The notes under the pieces: generated by a model
Told to the model about the DNA's origin: nothing
The model's database searches: none
The model's input: only the letters and a program-made list of their open reading frames with translations
Shown here: positions 33,578-46,225 of the stretch, in pieces
How positions within the stretch are numbered: the first letter of the stretch is position 1
Layout: each line of letters starts with the position of its first letter
Made by a program: the position numbers and the translations under genes
DNA from: Amanita rubescens
Lineage: Eukaryota; Basidiomycota; Agaricomycetes; Agaricales; Amanitaceae
Reading direction: 5' to 3'
DNA length: 64,000 nt
Assembly: GCA_015039365.1 (NCBI GenBank)
Contig: WION01000155.1
Location: 1 to 64,000, forward strand

Positions 33578-35617
33578 AATGGTATTATGTCCCGTTAGCA
33601 TTTCACAAAAAAGAACCACATTTCGTTAACCATTCGATATCACAGACTGTACGCTACGCTTCCATTGCCTGACCACATATCCCATCTGTCAAGCTTCATC
33701 ACTTACATAATCTTATCTTTTTATCGTTTTTAGCTTTGCTAGAGTTACCCTGCAAAAAACGGACACTCGTACTTCGTTCGCTTAATTCTTTCTATATCTG
33801 CTATTCTAATTTGCTTTTCCAGACAAATAGAGCGCGGGACTTTCGAGTTCGAAATTGAATTGTCTGTTATTTGTCTGTGCAACAGGATTACGGTTTTCGG
33901 TCAAGAACTTTACTGGTAATGAGCGTTGTTTTCAACCCACTTTAGCGCATCATAGTCGAATCGTCCCCACCATTTTTCTCGTGAGGGTCGCTGACATGAA
34001 TGACTTTCTTATCATACTTTGCCTTCTCTTGTCATGCTTTCATTCCTTCTGCTGACTCTCGATTTACAGGCTGTACCACGCATCCTCGGCCATGAACGAT
34101 AGCGGCGCAATAGTGAACTTGACCGTGACCATGGTACTTAGCAAAGACTGGTGGTACGGAAGAACACAAACGACGCTCACAACCCCCCAAAATCGCGGGA
34201 GCATGGGCGATCTTATCTTTCAATTCTCATCTCATATCTTTTTCTTCGCGTTATCTTTTCAGTCCGACTCAACTTGTTTTCGCATTATATCATTTCTGTC
34301 TTTCTCGCTTCTCTGCCATGGCCTTCAAATTCATATTGCCGGAGTACTATCGTGAATTAAGGATGTTCTATTATGCCACTGAGGCGACGAGGGGGCAGCG
34401 GAGAGGGCTCCTTCACGTCGCGTCTCCCGTCGCTTCTTCGGTTGTTGGAGGGTTTTTCCGTGGTCGACATGGCATCGCCTTATGCTTTCGCCATCATCAT
34501 CTTCGTCGTAATAAGAGTGGTTGATTCCGCGTTATTCGAGGTGCTTGAGGGTGGCTTCAATGTCTTGAAATTCGCTGAGCATTGCCTTTTTCCTGGGTAG
34601 CGTAAAATTCGCTAATTTTTGCGAGCTCGCGGTCTACGGGTCGTAAGAAATGTAGTCGTCCCACCAGTTCGCGACAACATTAAATTTGAGGGGGGAGCTG
34701 GATCCCGGTGAGCGTTGCGGTCGAGCCATTGGACAGTGTGACAGGTGACTAGTCACGCGCAACTCATCTTCTGATCGTCAAGATGAAGAACAACACCTCT
34801 CTGTAATCGAAGTAGAAGTCAACCAACAAAGTTGTGTTATAAAAATGGAGTTATTCGGACCACAGGGTATATTACGACCTCTCAGGAAAATCATAGGTAA
34901 CCCCAAGACACATTCGGCTTACAAGCTAATCAAAATGGACAAATGCCAGAATCCATCAAATTGCTAATGCCACCTGTCGTAGGTAATGGATAGACTTTAC
35001 CCTGCAGGGTACAGCAAGAGCTCGAAGAACCATCCATCTAACGACCTAACGGCCAGTGAGAGGATGAAACCCGCCGTCCAATTCGTTTGACGATATATTG
35101 TGTAAAGGTCAAAGTATCACGATGTCTGCGTCCGGTCATTTCGAATCGTGGGGAATGCATGGCCCGACAAATCAAATCGCTATGTACCGCCCAACAACCG
35201 GTTTGCCGTAATCGGAGGCCAGTTGGTTCCTAATTCAGCATAGTGCGTCATTGAAATTGTTCTTACAGTTCACACGTGAAATGTTTCTTGAACACAAGTG
35301 TACGCCTTCACATTACATGGCGTGAATCCAACTCATGCTCACTGAATTCTAATTCTGAGGATTCATGCATTCTGCCTGGGAGCGCGATGGATGCATCTGA
35401 AATATGAATGACCCGGTTATAGGCAAGATCATAATGCCAGTGGAGGCAGTACGTAAGGGCAGGGTCCACTGATGAGTATCAGAATTGTCGGCGATTGCGC
35501 GAGGATTTCGGTTGTTAAGTTCAAACTAGAATATAACCGGCAAGTATATTCTGCGTTCGCAATTCTGCATGTCACCAGATTGCAACCTGTTTGCGCAAGT
35601 TCTAGCCCCTCCTTGCT
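33578..35617. other. intergenic stretch with an HsbA relic
   Basis: No functional gene seen apart from the minus-strand relic at 34045-34185. An open frame at 34318-34600 has an ATG but no recognisable content. Confidence 0.5.
34045..34185 (-). pseudogene. HsbA relic, internally deleted
   Basis: Read on the minus strand, the HsbA promoter-proximal words and start (ACCAGTCTTTGCTA, ATGGTC, AAGTTCACTATTGCGCCGCT) are followed directly by the far 3' flank of HsbA (CGGTACAGCCTG-like, GAGAGTCAGCAGAAGG). All HsbA exons between are missing. Confidence 0.7.
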
Positions 35618-35624
35618 TATAAAA
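35618..35624 (+). promoter_or_regulatory. TATA box of secreted-protein gene 1
   Basis: TATAAAA, 74 nt before the ATG at 35692. Confidence 0.55.
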
Positions 35625-35691
35625 GCAGGACTGTAACAGACTGACCTTCAGGCGTTCATCGCTTCTCTTTTTACCCCACATCTCTTCCCCC

Positions 35692-36376
35692 ATGGTCAAA
35701 TTCACTTTCACATCCGTATTCTTGATCCTTACCGCCATGTCGGCGCTCGTCTTCGCCGCGCCCACGGACTTCGCGAAGTACTCTGTCAAGATCAGGGGCA
35801 CTGACTTCTTCGTCTTAAGCGATGGCACTGAACGGGCTGGCCAGCCAATCAGCATGGTTACAGGGTACAACCCCGATACAACCGTACGAGTCCCTGTGAT
35901 CATTTCCTGTACGACAGCTAAAAGGTCCTGGATGGCAGGTGGTCTCCATTAATCTCGCGCCGGTCGGTTTTTCTGTGTCCAAGGTGATAGGCAAGGCTGG
36001 GCTTTTGGTTACAGTCCGAGGGGTAAGTCCACGTTTACTCTGATTCATCTGTCACTGAGAGTCCTCTGATTAAACAGGGTCCTGATGGCGCACCCTACCT
36101 CGTCTGGGACACTCCAGATGGTATCAGGGCACACTTTTGGAGATTCGAGAACCTCGTTCCAGAAATTGATTATTTGTAAGCCTTTACGCGATTGGTTGCA
36201 TGGAAACACCTACCAACGCTCGGCATATAGAATTAGCGACGTTGGGAGACCTTTTTCTTGGTATATATATCATAACAATGTACGTTCATATTATATAAAC
36301 GAGAGATGCTCACCATTTGGCATAGGTCGTTCTTCGTCCTGGAAAGGGGGATCTATTCACCATTCGCGCGGTATAA
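35692..36376 (+). CDS. small secreted protein 1, beta-rich
   Basis: Five exons join in phase to about 157 residues. The signal peptide is MVKFTFTSVFLILTAMSALV followed by FAAP. The mature chain alternates short beta-type stretches: KYSVKIRGTDFFVLSDG, TVVSINLAPVGFSV, LLVTVRGGPDGAPYLVWD, SWYIYHNNVVLRPG and DLFTIRAV. The pattern suggests a small beta-trefoil or beta-sandwich fold, which is inference. It is a paralogue of the gene at 37390, with the same exon layout and aligned segments. Confidence 0.7.
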
Positions 36377-37311
36377 TCTACTATAGTACTATAGCAGTGA
36401 GGTGGTTGCGTTACTATTGGTGTTTGTTTACAGTCGCCCTCCGCAGTCCTGATACACTAGGCCCCTCATATGTCTATTAGAACTACGTTGGTTAAACGAT
36501 TTCATTCATTCAGACCACCATTTACTTGTCTAGGCAATATGTCCTGAAGCCAGCTTTGACACTCAAATCGCGAACCACGTCGATCCGTCAGGAATCGGAG
36601 TGGAATATCTCGAGGCATTTTGCTTCTTCGCTTTGGAAACGGCTACATTTTGCTCGCGTGTGCCGTTGCTTACTTCTTTCCTACGTTCATTGGAGCGGTG
36701 GATGACTCGTGTCCCTGGTTGGTTCCAAAAATCCTTGGAGGCGGCTGCCGAAGTTTCTAGTCAATGTACGTACAATCTGGCTCGTGGTGAACAATAGGCT
36801 TAAGTAATGAATGAGAAACTACAATTCTCAGGGCCGCCAATGCTGTGTGATTCACTTTAGTGTTATTCGGATCACGACATGTGTTGCATCATGCATGTGA
36901 GGGACTTTTTCATCAGAAATTGAAATACTTAAGACCTAATTCAGCATAGCTTCTTACTAGAAAGGGCGTTTTTCTTGTGTTGGGACAAAATGTTTTGCTT
37001 GTCAAAATGTATATTCCCTCATGTCACGTAACGTTGATCCGGTTTTCGTTGACCTGAAATACATCCTGGCTGCGCCTATATATATGTATGTATATTTCAT
37101 GTTCCAGTGATCCAGTTCGCCAACGAAAGCAGTACGCGATGGCGGGGATTGGCCGATGAGGATCAAATTTGGGTGGGGTTCACTTCCAGCTAGAACATAA
37201 TGGGCAGGTATGTTCTTCGCTTCCACTTCGGATTAAGCGAAACATCAACTAAAATGTCGCCACGATGCAAAATTACGCAAAGTTACATACGCGTTCTGAT
37301 GTCGCCTTGCA
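36377..37311. other. intergenic stretch
   Basis: Lies between the two secreted-protein paralogues. No exon chain was found beyond the TAA at 36376. Confidence 0.5.
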
Positions 37312-37318
37312 TATAAAA
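37312..37318 (+). promoter_or_regulatory. TATA box of secreted-protein gene 2
   Basis: TATAAAA, 78 nt before the ATG at 37390. Confidence 0.55.
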
Positions 37319-37389
37319 AGGGCTGGGATCGGCGTAGTCCTTGGACGTTCACCGCATCTCTCATTCCAGCACCCAAATTTTCTGAAATC

Positions 37390-38066
37390 ATGGTTAAAGT
37401 CACGCTTGGGTCGGTTTTCTTGGTCCTTAGCTCCCTCTCCACTTTCGTCTTTGCCGCCCCTTCGGCCGTTGCGAGCTACACTATCAGAAACGTTGCGACT
37501 AGCAACTATATCTTCAGCGATGGGAGCGAAGTGCCCAACCAGCTGGTGTTAACAAACACCACGGGCGACTCTAATACCGTATGGGTTCTTATGATTATTT
37601 TTGTGCGATGATTCATGGTCCCGGGCGCAGGTGGTCTCCTTAGACCTCGGAAAATATTATCCTGCAGTGCAAGGCAAAGCGGGGTATTACGTCTCAGTCA
37701 TAATAGCAAGTTCAAGTTTGTGTTATTTAATCCCGATCCATACTAAACTTCTGGTTAAATAGGATGCTAACGGCCGAAACCTCATTTGGGCCAAAAAGTC
37801 GTACCCTTGGGCTTTAAAGAAGATCGACACCAATACGTATACGTAAGCCTTCAAATCTTTGATTGCTCTCAGGTACCTCACAATATCTTGCCCATAGCTT
37901 TAACGTCATCGGTGAACAGCTTTACTGGTATGATGATGGGAGTGGCGCTGTATGTTCTTATTCTGTAAACAAGGAAGAATACTTACAACAATTGGTATAG
38001 CTCGCCCTCAACACGTCGAACAGTGATCCGCTGGGAACCACGAATTTTACGATTACAAGTGCTTAG
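37390..38066 (+). CDS. small secreted protein 2, beta-rich paralogue
   Basis: Same plan as the gene at 35692: signal peptide MVKVTLGSVFLVLSSLSTFV, then FAAPSAVASYTIRNV, NYIFSDGSEVPNQL, VVSLDLGKYYP, YYVSVIIDANGRNLIWA, TFNVIGEQLYWYDDG and TNFTITSA; about 153 residues. One intron (37706-37762) uses a GC donor (GCAAGT) with a good branch site; only this choice keeps the frame and the alignment to paralogue 1. N-glycosylation sites (NTT, NTS, NFT) are present. Confidence 0.72.
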
Positions 38067-39404
38067 ACGAACGGTTTGTATGTAGGACCTTAGTAGCTAG
38101 AATACTACGTTAGCCGGTGCCGGTGCTTGTAAGATGGTGTGCAGTGCACCATCGTACCTTGCTCTACTTCGTGCATGATTCTTGTGGAACGAAGACGAAC
38201 ATTTTGTTTGAGTCTGTTTTCCGCCAGCCAGAAACAATAGCCCATCTCTTCGCTGCACCACTCAATTCGTTTCAAGGTGATTCTGGTGGCAAAGATTTGA
38301 ATATCCGAAATGACGGATGCGAGCTTGTGAAAGGTCGTTATGCAGCGTGGCACGTGCGCCGATTGAAAAAAATAAACCTTCCCCAGATAATGTTAGAATG
38401 AAGCGTGGAAGGCGGTGGATGTCGGACGGGCGCAATTCCCATACGATCGCGTACTGGAAGAATGATTAATTATATATTTGGGCGAGCGGACGGAGACAAG
38501 AAAGGTGGTAAAATATTCTGGGGTGCATAACGCCGGGCCCTGAGCAGTGAGCACATACAGATTACCACCTCTCGCAGTGCCTCCTTCGTGTTCCTTCGTG
38601 CAGGATTTTGGAATTGTACCCGACCTTAGCGTTTCCCTGCTTGGTCAGATTTCGTTTTCCTGCAAAAATGTCGCGTTTCACGACAATATCACTCCCCGAT
38701 CGATCATAGTTGGGATTATGAGTAAAAAAAATAGATCGCAGTCCTTACTTAGCTAGCGTCCGGTTAAAAGGCATCAAATTCATAAGTGGGTGATCATCGT
38801 GTCTATAGAGAGCCAGGACCAGTGGTTAAGCTATGTGGAGAATGGGGGGCTCCGCTACTCTTCATCGTTGCGCTCCATTTGTTCGGACATGGGAATGCCC
38901 TGGACAAATCGGGAACCGGCATCTCGGCAACAGTCAAGTTCACGTGACAATATGACTCCAAATGGCAAACGCCGACTCGGACGCGACGAAAGCCATGCAA
39001 TTGTGCAGTATAGAGGGTCCGCTCTGTTTCAAGTTGGTGTGTCCCTCGTGCGTCACGGCTAGGTGAAGGGTAGCTCGATAATCTCGATGTCCTTGCCTAC
39101 CCAAGGCTCTCCTCCTAGGGATAGGCCTTCGAACCCATCGAAGACGAGAAACGGAGTACTACACTGTCGTAAAGCCACCCGTAGCGTGCGGGGAAGACTA
39201 AGCTGCATTGACACAGAACCCTATCCAGCGGACAAGAGAACGTATATATGGCGTAAGGGTGATAATTAAAAGCTCGAAACCTGTTTCGAGGTCTAGATAA
39301 GTATTATTAGTGCTGGTGAGTCTCGGGGCCAGCGCTCAGACCATGATGCTTCTAATTCATTAAACAGTCCCACTCTCGCTATCACTGGCTTCCCAGACAG
39401 CAAT
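38067..39404. other. intergenic stretch
   Basis: No gene recognised. Open frames at 38790-39062 and 39063-39269 are shadows or chance. Confidence 0.5.
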
Positions 39405-41768
39405 ATGGCTGCACAAAATCCGCTGGTCGCTACGTCCAATCTTGACGCCGGCGCTGCCAAGCGTCCATTAGGCACAGACGACGAGTTGTTGGCTAGCTTC
39501 GGCTACAAGCAAGGTCATCTCTATTCGTCCTGATAAGCAAACATGATAACAATATACGTAGAATTCAAACGCAACTTTACGCCGTTGGAAGTCTTTGGTC
39601 TTGCTTTCTCTGTCATTGGTCTCGTGCCATCCTTAACGTGCGTTTTTCAATGCGCCAGCTGGAACCGGAAAAAACGCTAACGAAATATAAATACATATAG
39701 CTCCACCCTCATATATTCAATACCATATGGTCCATCCGCCATGGTCTGGGGAGTAAGTAAAATCAATGTTATTCGGTCCTTGGAGCGATGGCACGATCTT
39801 TTTTGTATACAGTGGACGACATGCGCCGTGTTTCTCACGTCCATTGCCCTTTCAATGGCCGAGCTGGGCTCTGCAGCACCAACTTCTGGAGGCTTGTACT
39901 ACTGGACGTTCAAGTTCTCGCCTCCAAAATGGAGGCATTTCTTAGCGTGGATAGTCGCTTGTAAGTTTGACCAAAACTCGAAACGTCAGTCTGTGTTGAT
40001 CCCGATACGCAACGCAGATTACAATACGATTGAAAGCATCTCGGCTATAGCTTCGATAGATTGGGGATGTGCCATACAAATAACGGCTGCTGTTAGCATA
40101 GGCTCGGGGTTGAAATTCCAAGCAACCGCTGCGCAAACGTTGTCAGTGTCCTTCACTTTGTTTTCGAAAGATATTATAATTATCTCACACTTTGTGCTGC
40201 AGTGGTGTATATTGTGCTATCCTTCTGTTTCACGGTCTGCTCTGTACTCTCAGTCCGGCCGTCATGGCACGGTTGCAGTGGACTTACTTGGCTCTCAACG
40301 TCTTGTACGTATCCATCTCCATAATCAATCCATAATCTGCCTAACCCTACTCTTAGTCTAGCTTTTACACTTATCATTGCCATCCCCGCAGCTACTCCAA
40401 CGGAGTTCCGAAATAGAGCGGAGTACGTTTTTGGGAATTTCACCAATCGTGAGTTGAATTTGCACCATCATCTGATTATAATCATGTTCGCTATCGTGTA
40501 GAAACGAGCTGGCCAAATGGCTTTGCATTCATACTCAGTTTCTTAACGCCCCTTTGGACCATAGGTAGGCAATTATTTGGTTATCACGTAGGTGCCGATG
40601 AGCCTACCAAGCTTTATAGCCGGATTTGATGCGGTTGTTCATATTAGTGAAGAGGCCAGGAATGCCAATATTGCGGTACCCTATGGGATCTTGTTTTCCG
40701 CGCTGTCAAGCATAGTTCTCGGATGGGGTACGTATCTTGAATTGATTTTGCCGTCAAGATACGCGTACAAAGACTTATGAAAGGTATCATTGTCGCCTTG
40801 GCTTTTTGCATGGGAACGAACTTGCAGAATATCGTCAATAATCCGATCGGACAGCCAATGGCTACAGTTGAGTGATGGTAACATAATCATCCTCCGAATT
40901 CGTCGCTGATAAATTACCTCATAGATTTTGTTCAACTCATTTGGGCAAAAAGGAACACTTGTTGTATGGGCCTTCATCATTGTTCAACAGTACGTTGCCC
41001 TTCAAAAAATGTGACTGGTTGTTTCAGCCCTGACTTTACACAGACTTGCCATGGGGTCAAGTTCGGTAAGTTGTCGTTCCCTATTTCGTGTCGTTTGCGC
41101 TCACATATCCCAGCTTACAGCTACGTCCAGGCAGATATTCGCATTTTCTCGGGATGGAGGATTTCCTTTGTCCAGTTGGCTTTACCACATTGATCATCGA
41201 GTTTATGCACCTGTCAGATGTGTGTGGTTTGCGGTGGTGGTGGCGTTTCTGCTAGGACTCTTGGCATTTGCCGGCCCGAATGCGATAGGCTCCATCTTCT
41301 CGCTAGCTGTTGTGTCGCAATACATGTCCTTCATCATTCCCATAACCGCCAGACATCTCGGGGGAGAAAACATCTCGCCGGGACCCTTCCATCTAGGAAT
41401 ATTTGTACGTGTTCGGTGTCTGGTAACTCACAGTTCTGCCACTAATTATCATCATGTTCGTAGAGCTTGCCTGTCTCGGTCATCGCAGTGTTGTTCATGG
41501 CGTTCATAATTGTCGTTTTCCTCTTCCCTGCGAACCTTAACCCGGGAGTCCAAAACATGAACTATGCAGTAGTCGTTTTTGGTCTGCTTTTATACCTCGA
41601 GGTAGCCATTATCGCTAACGTTAAGTAGGTGGTGTACTGATCTTGTCGATCGTATACTTTTATTGTCCAAAGTATGGCGGGAAATATTGGTTCAAGGGAC
41701 CTATAAGGACACTGGACGCTGTTGATTCGCAGGATAGTGCCGTATCTGACGAGAAGGACGGGTTGTAG
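39405..41768 (+). CDS. amino-acid/GABA permease, APC superfamily
   Basis: About nine exons. Seen: hydrophilic start MAAQNPLVATSNLDAG, LGTDDELLASFGYKQ, FKRNFTPLEVFGLAFS, IPYGPSAMVWGW, then the family signature IALSMAELGSAAPTSGG with LYYWTF. Later helices follow: GSFDAVVHISEEARNA, LFSALSSIVLGWG, IVNNPIGQPMATI, RQIFAFSRDGGFP and VPITARH-like IIPITARHLGG; the tail is VSDEKDGL. This is the fungal amino-acid/choline transporter group that includes Uga4-type GABA permeases. It imports amino acids or choline with protons at the plasma or vacuolar membrane. The exact substrate is not readable. Confidence 0.85.
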
Positions 41769-41865
41769 ATGGTCAGCAGTGTGCTAGTAGCGTGTGGGAA
41801 CATGTGACAGTAACACAGACCCTTGAGTCACTCGCTTTGAGCAAGCGCTCCGACCTGCCGCCCAA

Positions 41866-43591
41866 ATGGCCGGGACAGAGACAGAATATACATGGATCCC
41901 TCCCAACTTTTCATCTATGCCACCCAAACTCCACTCATCCATAGTTCTTGAAAATGACGATGAAAATCTCGCAAACTTTATGCGCGCTGCAAAATGGTAT
42001 CTCGGGTTTTCCGTTGGAGTTTGACCATGTCATCATATTGTCATCTAGGTCCCCCGACGGTTTAAGCGTGCTAGGTCATTGCGAAAATCGCGCTTTCCAG
42101 TTGTTTGAACTGTGCGTGGTCGTTGTGAGGTTCTTATGTTGATTAGTAACGCTTTTCCAGACCAGATCGCCTGGTCCAACCATCGGGTCCGAGTAGGTAT
42201 ATGACATCGCGATGACAAAGAAGACGCGTTCATTGATTTTAATAGATATATCTGTCCAACCAAGCGCTTCGTTGAAACAACCTTCGCCAATTCTTGACTT
42301 TCAATGGTACCCCACTGCCACGCGTCATGACCCCGCATCATATTGTTTCGTCGCCTCGGTGCGAGAATCCCCTGTCAAACTGCTCGATGCTTCCTCCGGT
42401 CGCGTAAGCTCATCTATTTTTTCTCTTTTTGGTACTGACAACCTGGCCAAAGCTTCGCGCATCGTATCGCATAGTCGATCATTGTGAAAGACAAATTGCT
42501 CCCCATAGCATGGCTTTCAATCTAACAGCTAACAAGCATGTACTGTAGTTTTCGCCTCGCAGTTCTTTTCTCACATTCCTTATTGCCATGCGCAGGTTGT
42601 ATTGTGGATTCGAAAACGCGATAGAGGCTTTTGATATCCACAGCCCTGGAGAAGGTGTCAGGCTCCCTACAACCCCTTCAAAGAAAAGCAAGGATGGGCT
42701 CAAAGGTACTGTGCATTTTGAACCATGGTCCAAATCACGCATGCATCATCAGGCATTATATCGGCTTTGGCTTTCTCGCCCACTGGGAGCCACACGAATG
42801 CCCACTACGCGGCTGGCAGTCTGACTCCTACACCTCATAACATTGTTTTGTTCGCAGAGGCGCAAGGAAGCGATCCCATCCTGTACATCGGGAATAACGA
42901 TGGCAAAACATACGGTGGAGTAACTCAGGTACTAAGTGCCCATCTCCCTTTCAGTCTGTGATGTAATCCTTATCTTTATTCATCTAACTAGCTCCGATTT
43001 CACCCGACTTATTCACACCTCTTGTACGCCTCGTTCCGCGGAAGGGCCTCTCACGGGCGAATCTATGCATGGGATCTGCGTGCCGTGAATTCAGGCGCCT
43101 CAAATCCTCCTTATCACATATTTCAAACATATCATGATATGAACGAAGAGGCGTCAAAGGCATACGATATCAATTATAATCAAAAGATGCTCTTCGATAT
43201 TGACATCACAGGGAGATGGCTGTCTGTTGGCGATCAGGTAAATTATTATTATTATTATAAATTGGTTCCGGGTGCTGATGCTCGTATCAAGTCTGGTAGT
43301 GTATCAGTTTTTGATCTCGGTCCCGAAAGCACGGCTGCAGAGATCGACCAAAGGATTATGGGTACGGAGCCAAACATATCCTACCCCGCGTTCCAGTTCG
43401 ATGCGCATTTAGACGCAATTGGCTCCGTTGCGTTTAATCCTTACTATCCCCTCTTGCTTTCGACGTCTGGTTCGAGACATTTTCTCGACCCCGAAATGGA
43501 AGGCGAAGAACAGGACAATGCAGTTCCAAAGGTGAAGAGAAACGGGCCTGTCACGATGGATAATTCTGTGAAAGTGTGGGGAGTGAGCTAG
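41866..43591 (+). CDS. WRAP53/TCAB1-like WD-repeat protein
   Basis: The ATG at 41866 is chosen because the frame ETEYTWIPPNFSS runs into the first exon, ending at 41996. Later exons give KWSPDGLSVLGHCENR, then YRIVDHRERQIAPHSMAF, KLYCGFENAIEAFDI, IISALAFSPTG, LRFHPTYSHLLYASFRG, RIYAWDLRA, MLFDIDITGRWLSVGDQ, SGSVSVFDLG, IGSVAFNPYYPLLLSTSGSR and NSVKVWGVS. The order and wording match WRAP53 (telomerase Cajal body protein), which in animals binds CAB-box RNAs and delivers telomerase and scaRNAs. Fungi lack clear Cajal bodies, so the RNA partner here is open. It starts about 100 bp behind the permease stop, on the same strand. Confidence 0.75.
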
Positions 43592-44467
43592 ACTGACAGA
43601 GCGTGCCCCACGATGCCTTGTCCTGCCTATGGGTGAACCCCGTGATTCTATTAATCATTGGATGAATCAGAAGACCCATTTCTGATCTTGATATGATTAA
43701 GGCAATCCACGGATATGGCTTTTCTTGTGCCAAAGGGAGTCGAAATTTATGCGCCAGGCGCGCTTTAGAAAATTCGCCAATCTGTCAGTATAACGCAACA
43801 AGAATTGAAACAATATACCTACCTGCACGATAGCCGGTCCTTTCTGGAAAGTCCTCACCTATGCTCCGTGATCATTCCATTTCGTGGGCCGACCATTTAT
43901 AGCTGATTTCCGCGACTAAATTTAATCAATTACTCACGTACGATACTTCAAGGTCAGATCCGCGTTTTTAGGACGCTCCAGAAAGTCAGAAAGTCCTTGG
44001 GAGTCGGAACAAGTGAATCAAAACTGTGAGTATCGCCCTTACTATAATTATAATGAGACGAATATAAGTGAGATAAGAGCTAGTCGACTCTATCCTATTA
44101 AATAAGCAAGATAATTGATACCGAGGTGAGGAACACATCTTGGATGCCATTACGTTGACGAGATGCCTGAATGCCAGTACCCAGCTTTGAAACAGAAAGC
44201 CCAAAATATGACCGTGAACCAATAGCTTCGTCTGTACTTCACAGGGAGCTATTACTAGCAAAGTTTCACGCCTCCTTGTTTCAGCCGCAATATATATGAC
44301 GGCCGTATCGAAGACTTATGGCCTTGTCCTTTCTATCTTTTCGTCGTTGCACGCCCGCTCCTTTACTGTAGCTGGTCCTTTCCTGCTTTCGCCTTGTCTG
44401 CTACGCTTCAGGAACGGTTTTCTAACCGTCTCCTCAATTTCCAAACTCTGAGACACGAAGCGACGAG
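43592..44467. other. intergenic stretch
   Basis: AT-rich spacer between the WRAP53-like gene and DUF6534 copy B. Nothing recognised. Confidence 0.5.
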
Positions 44468-46225
44468 ATGGCAACGACGACAGAATCCGTTTCAACCTTG
44501 GGTTCAGCTCTCGGTGCACCATATATAGGTGCAATGATATCAGCTATGCATGTGTCGTCTGCACGTTAAAACATATATGCTGTCCACTTATTGTCCCTAA
44601 CAGGCTTTTCGGAGTCACTAATTTCCAAATTTACTTCTACTTCAGGAAATATAAGCAGGATAGGCTATTTCAAAAGTGTATCGTCATTTATCTTTGGTAC
44701 GACGACACACAGATATGTATTATTCGAGCAAGAACTAAAGAACGTCTAGGTTGCTGGATACGTCTCACATGGCCTTTGTCACTGCCCACTTGTGGCATTA
44801 TTTGATCGATTCGTTTGGAAACGACGTTGCTCTTCAGTATGTTAATTGGTGAGTGCCATTTCTTAAACTTGTGAATCGCCCGAACTAATGTAATCCTTGC
44901 AGGTCTTATAGGGTAAGCTTTTTCCAGCATCGGGGTAATGTTAAAATTGATCCTCGGACAGTTGCAAATGACAATGATGGTGCGTACAGCCTAAAACAAT
45001 CACCTGAAATTTATGGTTCACATTTCGCATCCATAGCTTATTATTATCGCGTCGGTGCAGAGGTATGTTTCTGGTTTTCTCTATATACTCTAGAAGGCCA
45101 CTAATCTTTTTCCCGTTAGCCTTTACACCTGGCGCATCTGGATCCGTGGGTTTCAAACACGTAGTATACACGGTTACATTGACGACTGCTTCTAGTCAGC
45201 CGACAGAAAAATCGCCATTGGCCATGGATCATGGTACAATATTTTCCCTCTTTTGCTGACCCGACTAATGACACGTGCGGTAGACTTGTATTCTCATGAG
45301 TGTATATGGCAAGTGATCTTATTTGACGGGTATTTGCCATTCTAATCTTCGTGTGTAGCCGCTGTGATCAGTATGTTCAGCTTGTATCAATTCTTTATAT
45401 CGAGACCTCACCGCACGCAGTCCTCATGTTTCAGACGTAAGTGGATTGTCCCGCAGCTCTAGTACAACATCCTACTGACGTTCTTACCAACCAGGTATAC
45501 TATCGTTAAATTTTCAGATTATACTCATGCTCATGTACGTCTTTCGTTGAGTCGTACAACTGCGCTTCACGATATCGCTCATAAGTGGTCGGTTTATCTT
45601 GCTTTTTCGATGGGTTCATTCGGCGACATCATGCTTACCGTTGGAATTTGCTATCTCCTCTATGTTGGAAGGATGGGGTCTGCGGAGTGAGTAGGTCCCT
45701 TGATTCCATAACATCCTACAATGATTTGCATTAAAGGACGAGGTCCATGGTGGGGATCGTAGTTCGTTATGTTATTGTCTCCGGAATGTTGACCAGGTAC
45801 GCTACGCATCCGGTTATTTTGTTCCGAGTCCGTTCTCCAATTCTGGCTTATTAGCATGGGTGCAATCGCTGGGCTTGTTACGGTGGGTTTTGTTTAAATT
45901 TGGCCATTGTCTTGCGAACTTATCCGTTGATAGTTTTGCATCATGCCAAACAGTTCTGTTCCCTTCGGAATTGTACTCGTGTTAACGAAAGGTGGAGCCG
46001 TTCTATTTTTTGAGTTGTGCATATAACTCAATAGTTTTCCAGTGTATATTAACAGTTTTCTCGCATTGTCAGTACCACTATTATTTCGTCACGGCCGAGC
46101 TCACCCAGTCCCATAGACTGAATGCGAGGAAGAGTATACGAAATTCAATGGCAGTGAGTATATCCCATCACGTAAATAGGATTGCGTGGACTTATTCGAA
46201 AACAGAATACGCTGCAAATAAGTGA
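44468..46225 (+). CDS. DUF6534 seven-helix membrane protein, copy B
   Basis: Starts MATTTESVSTLGSALGAP, then LFGVTNFQIYFYFRKYKQD, LLDTSHMAFVTAHLWHYLID, SFGNDVALQYVNW, SYRLQMTMM, LIIIASVQSLYTWRIW and, near the end, MPNSSVPFGIVLVLTK, YINSFLALLNARKSIRN, with a short tail to TGA at 46225. To keep the frame at the first intron the donor must be GC (44548, GCATGT) where the other copies have GTACGT, so splicing of this copy could be weakened. Family function unknown. Confidence 0.72.
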
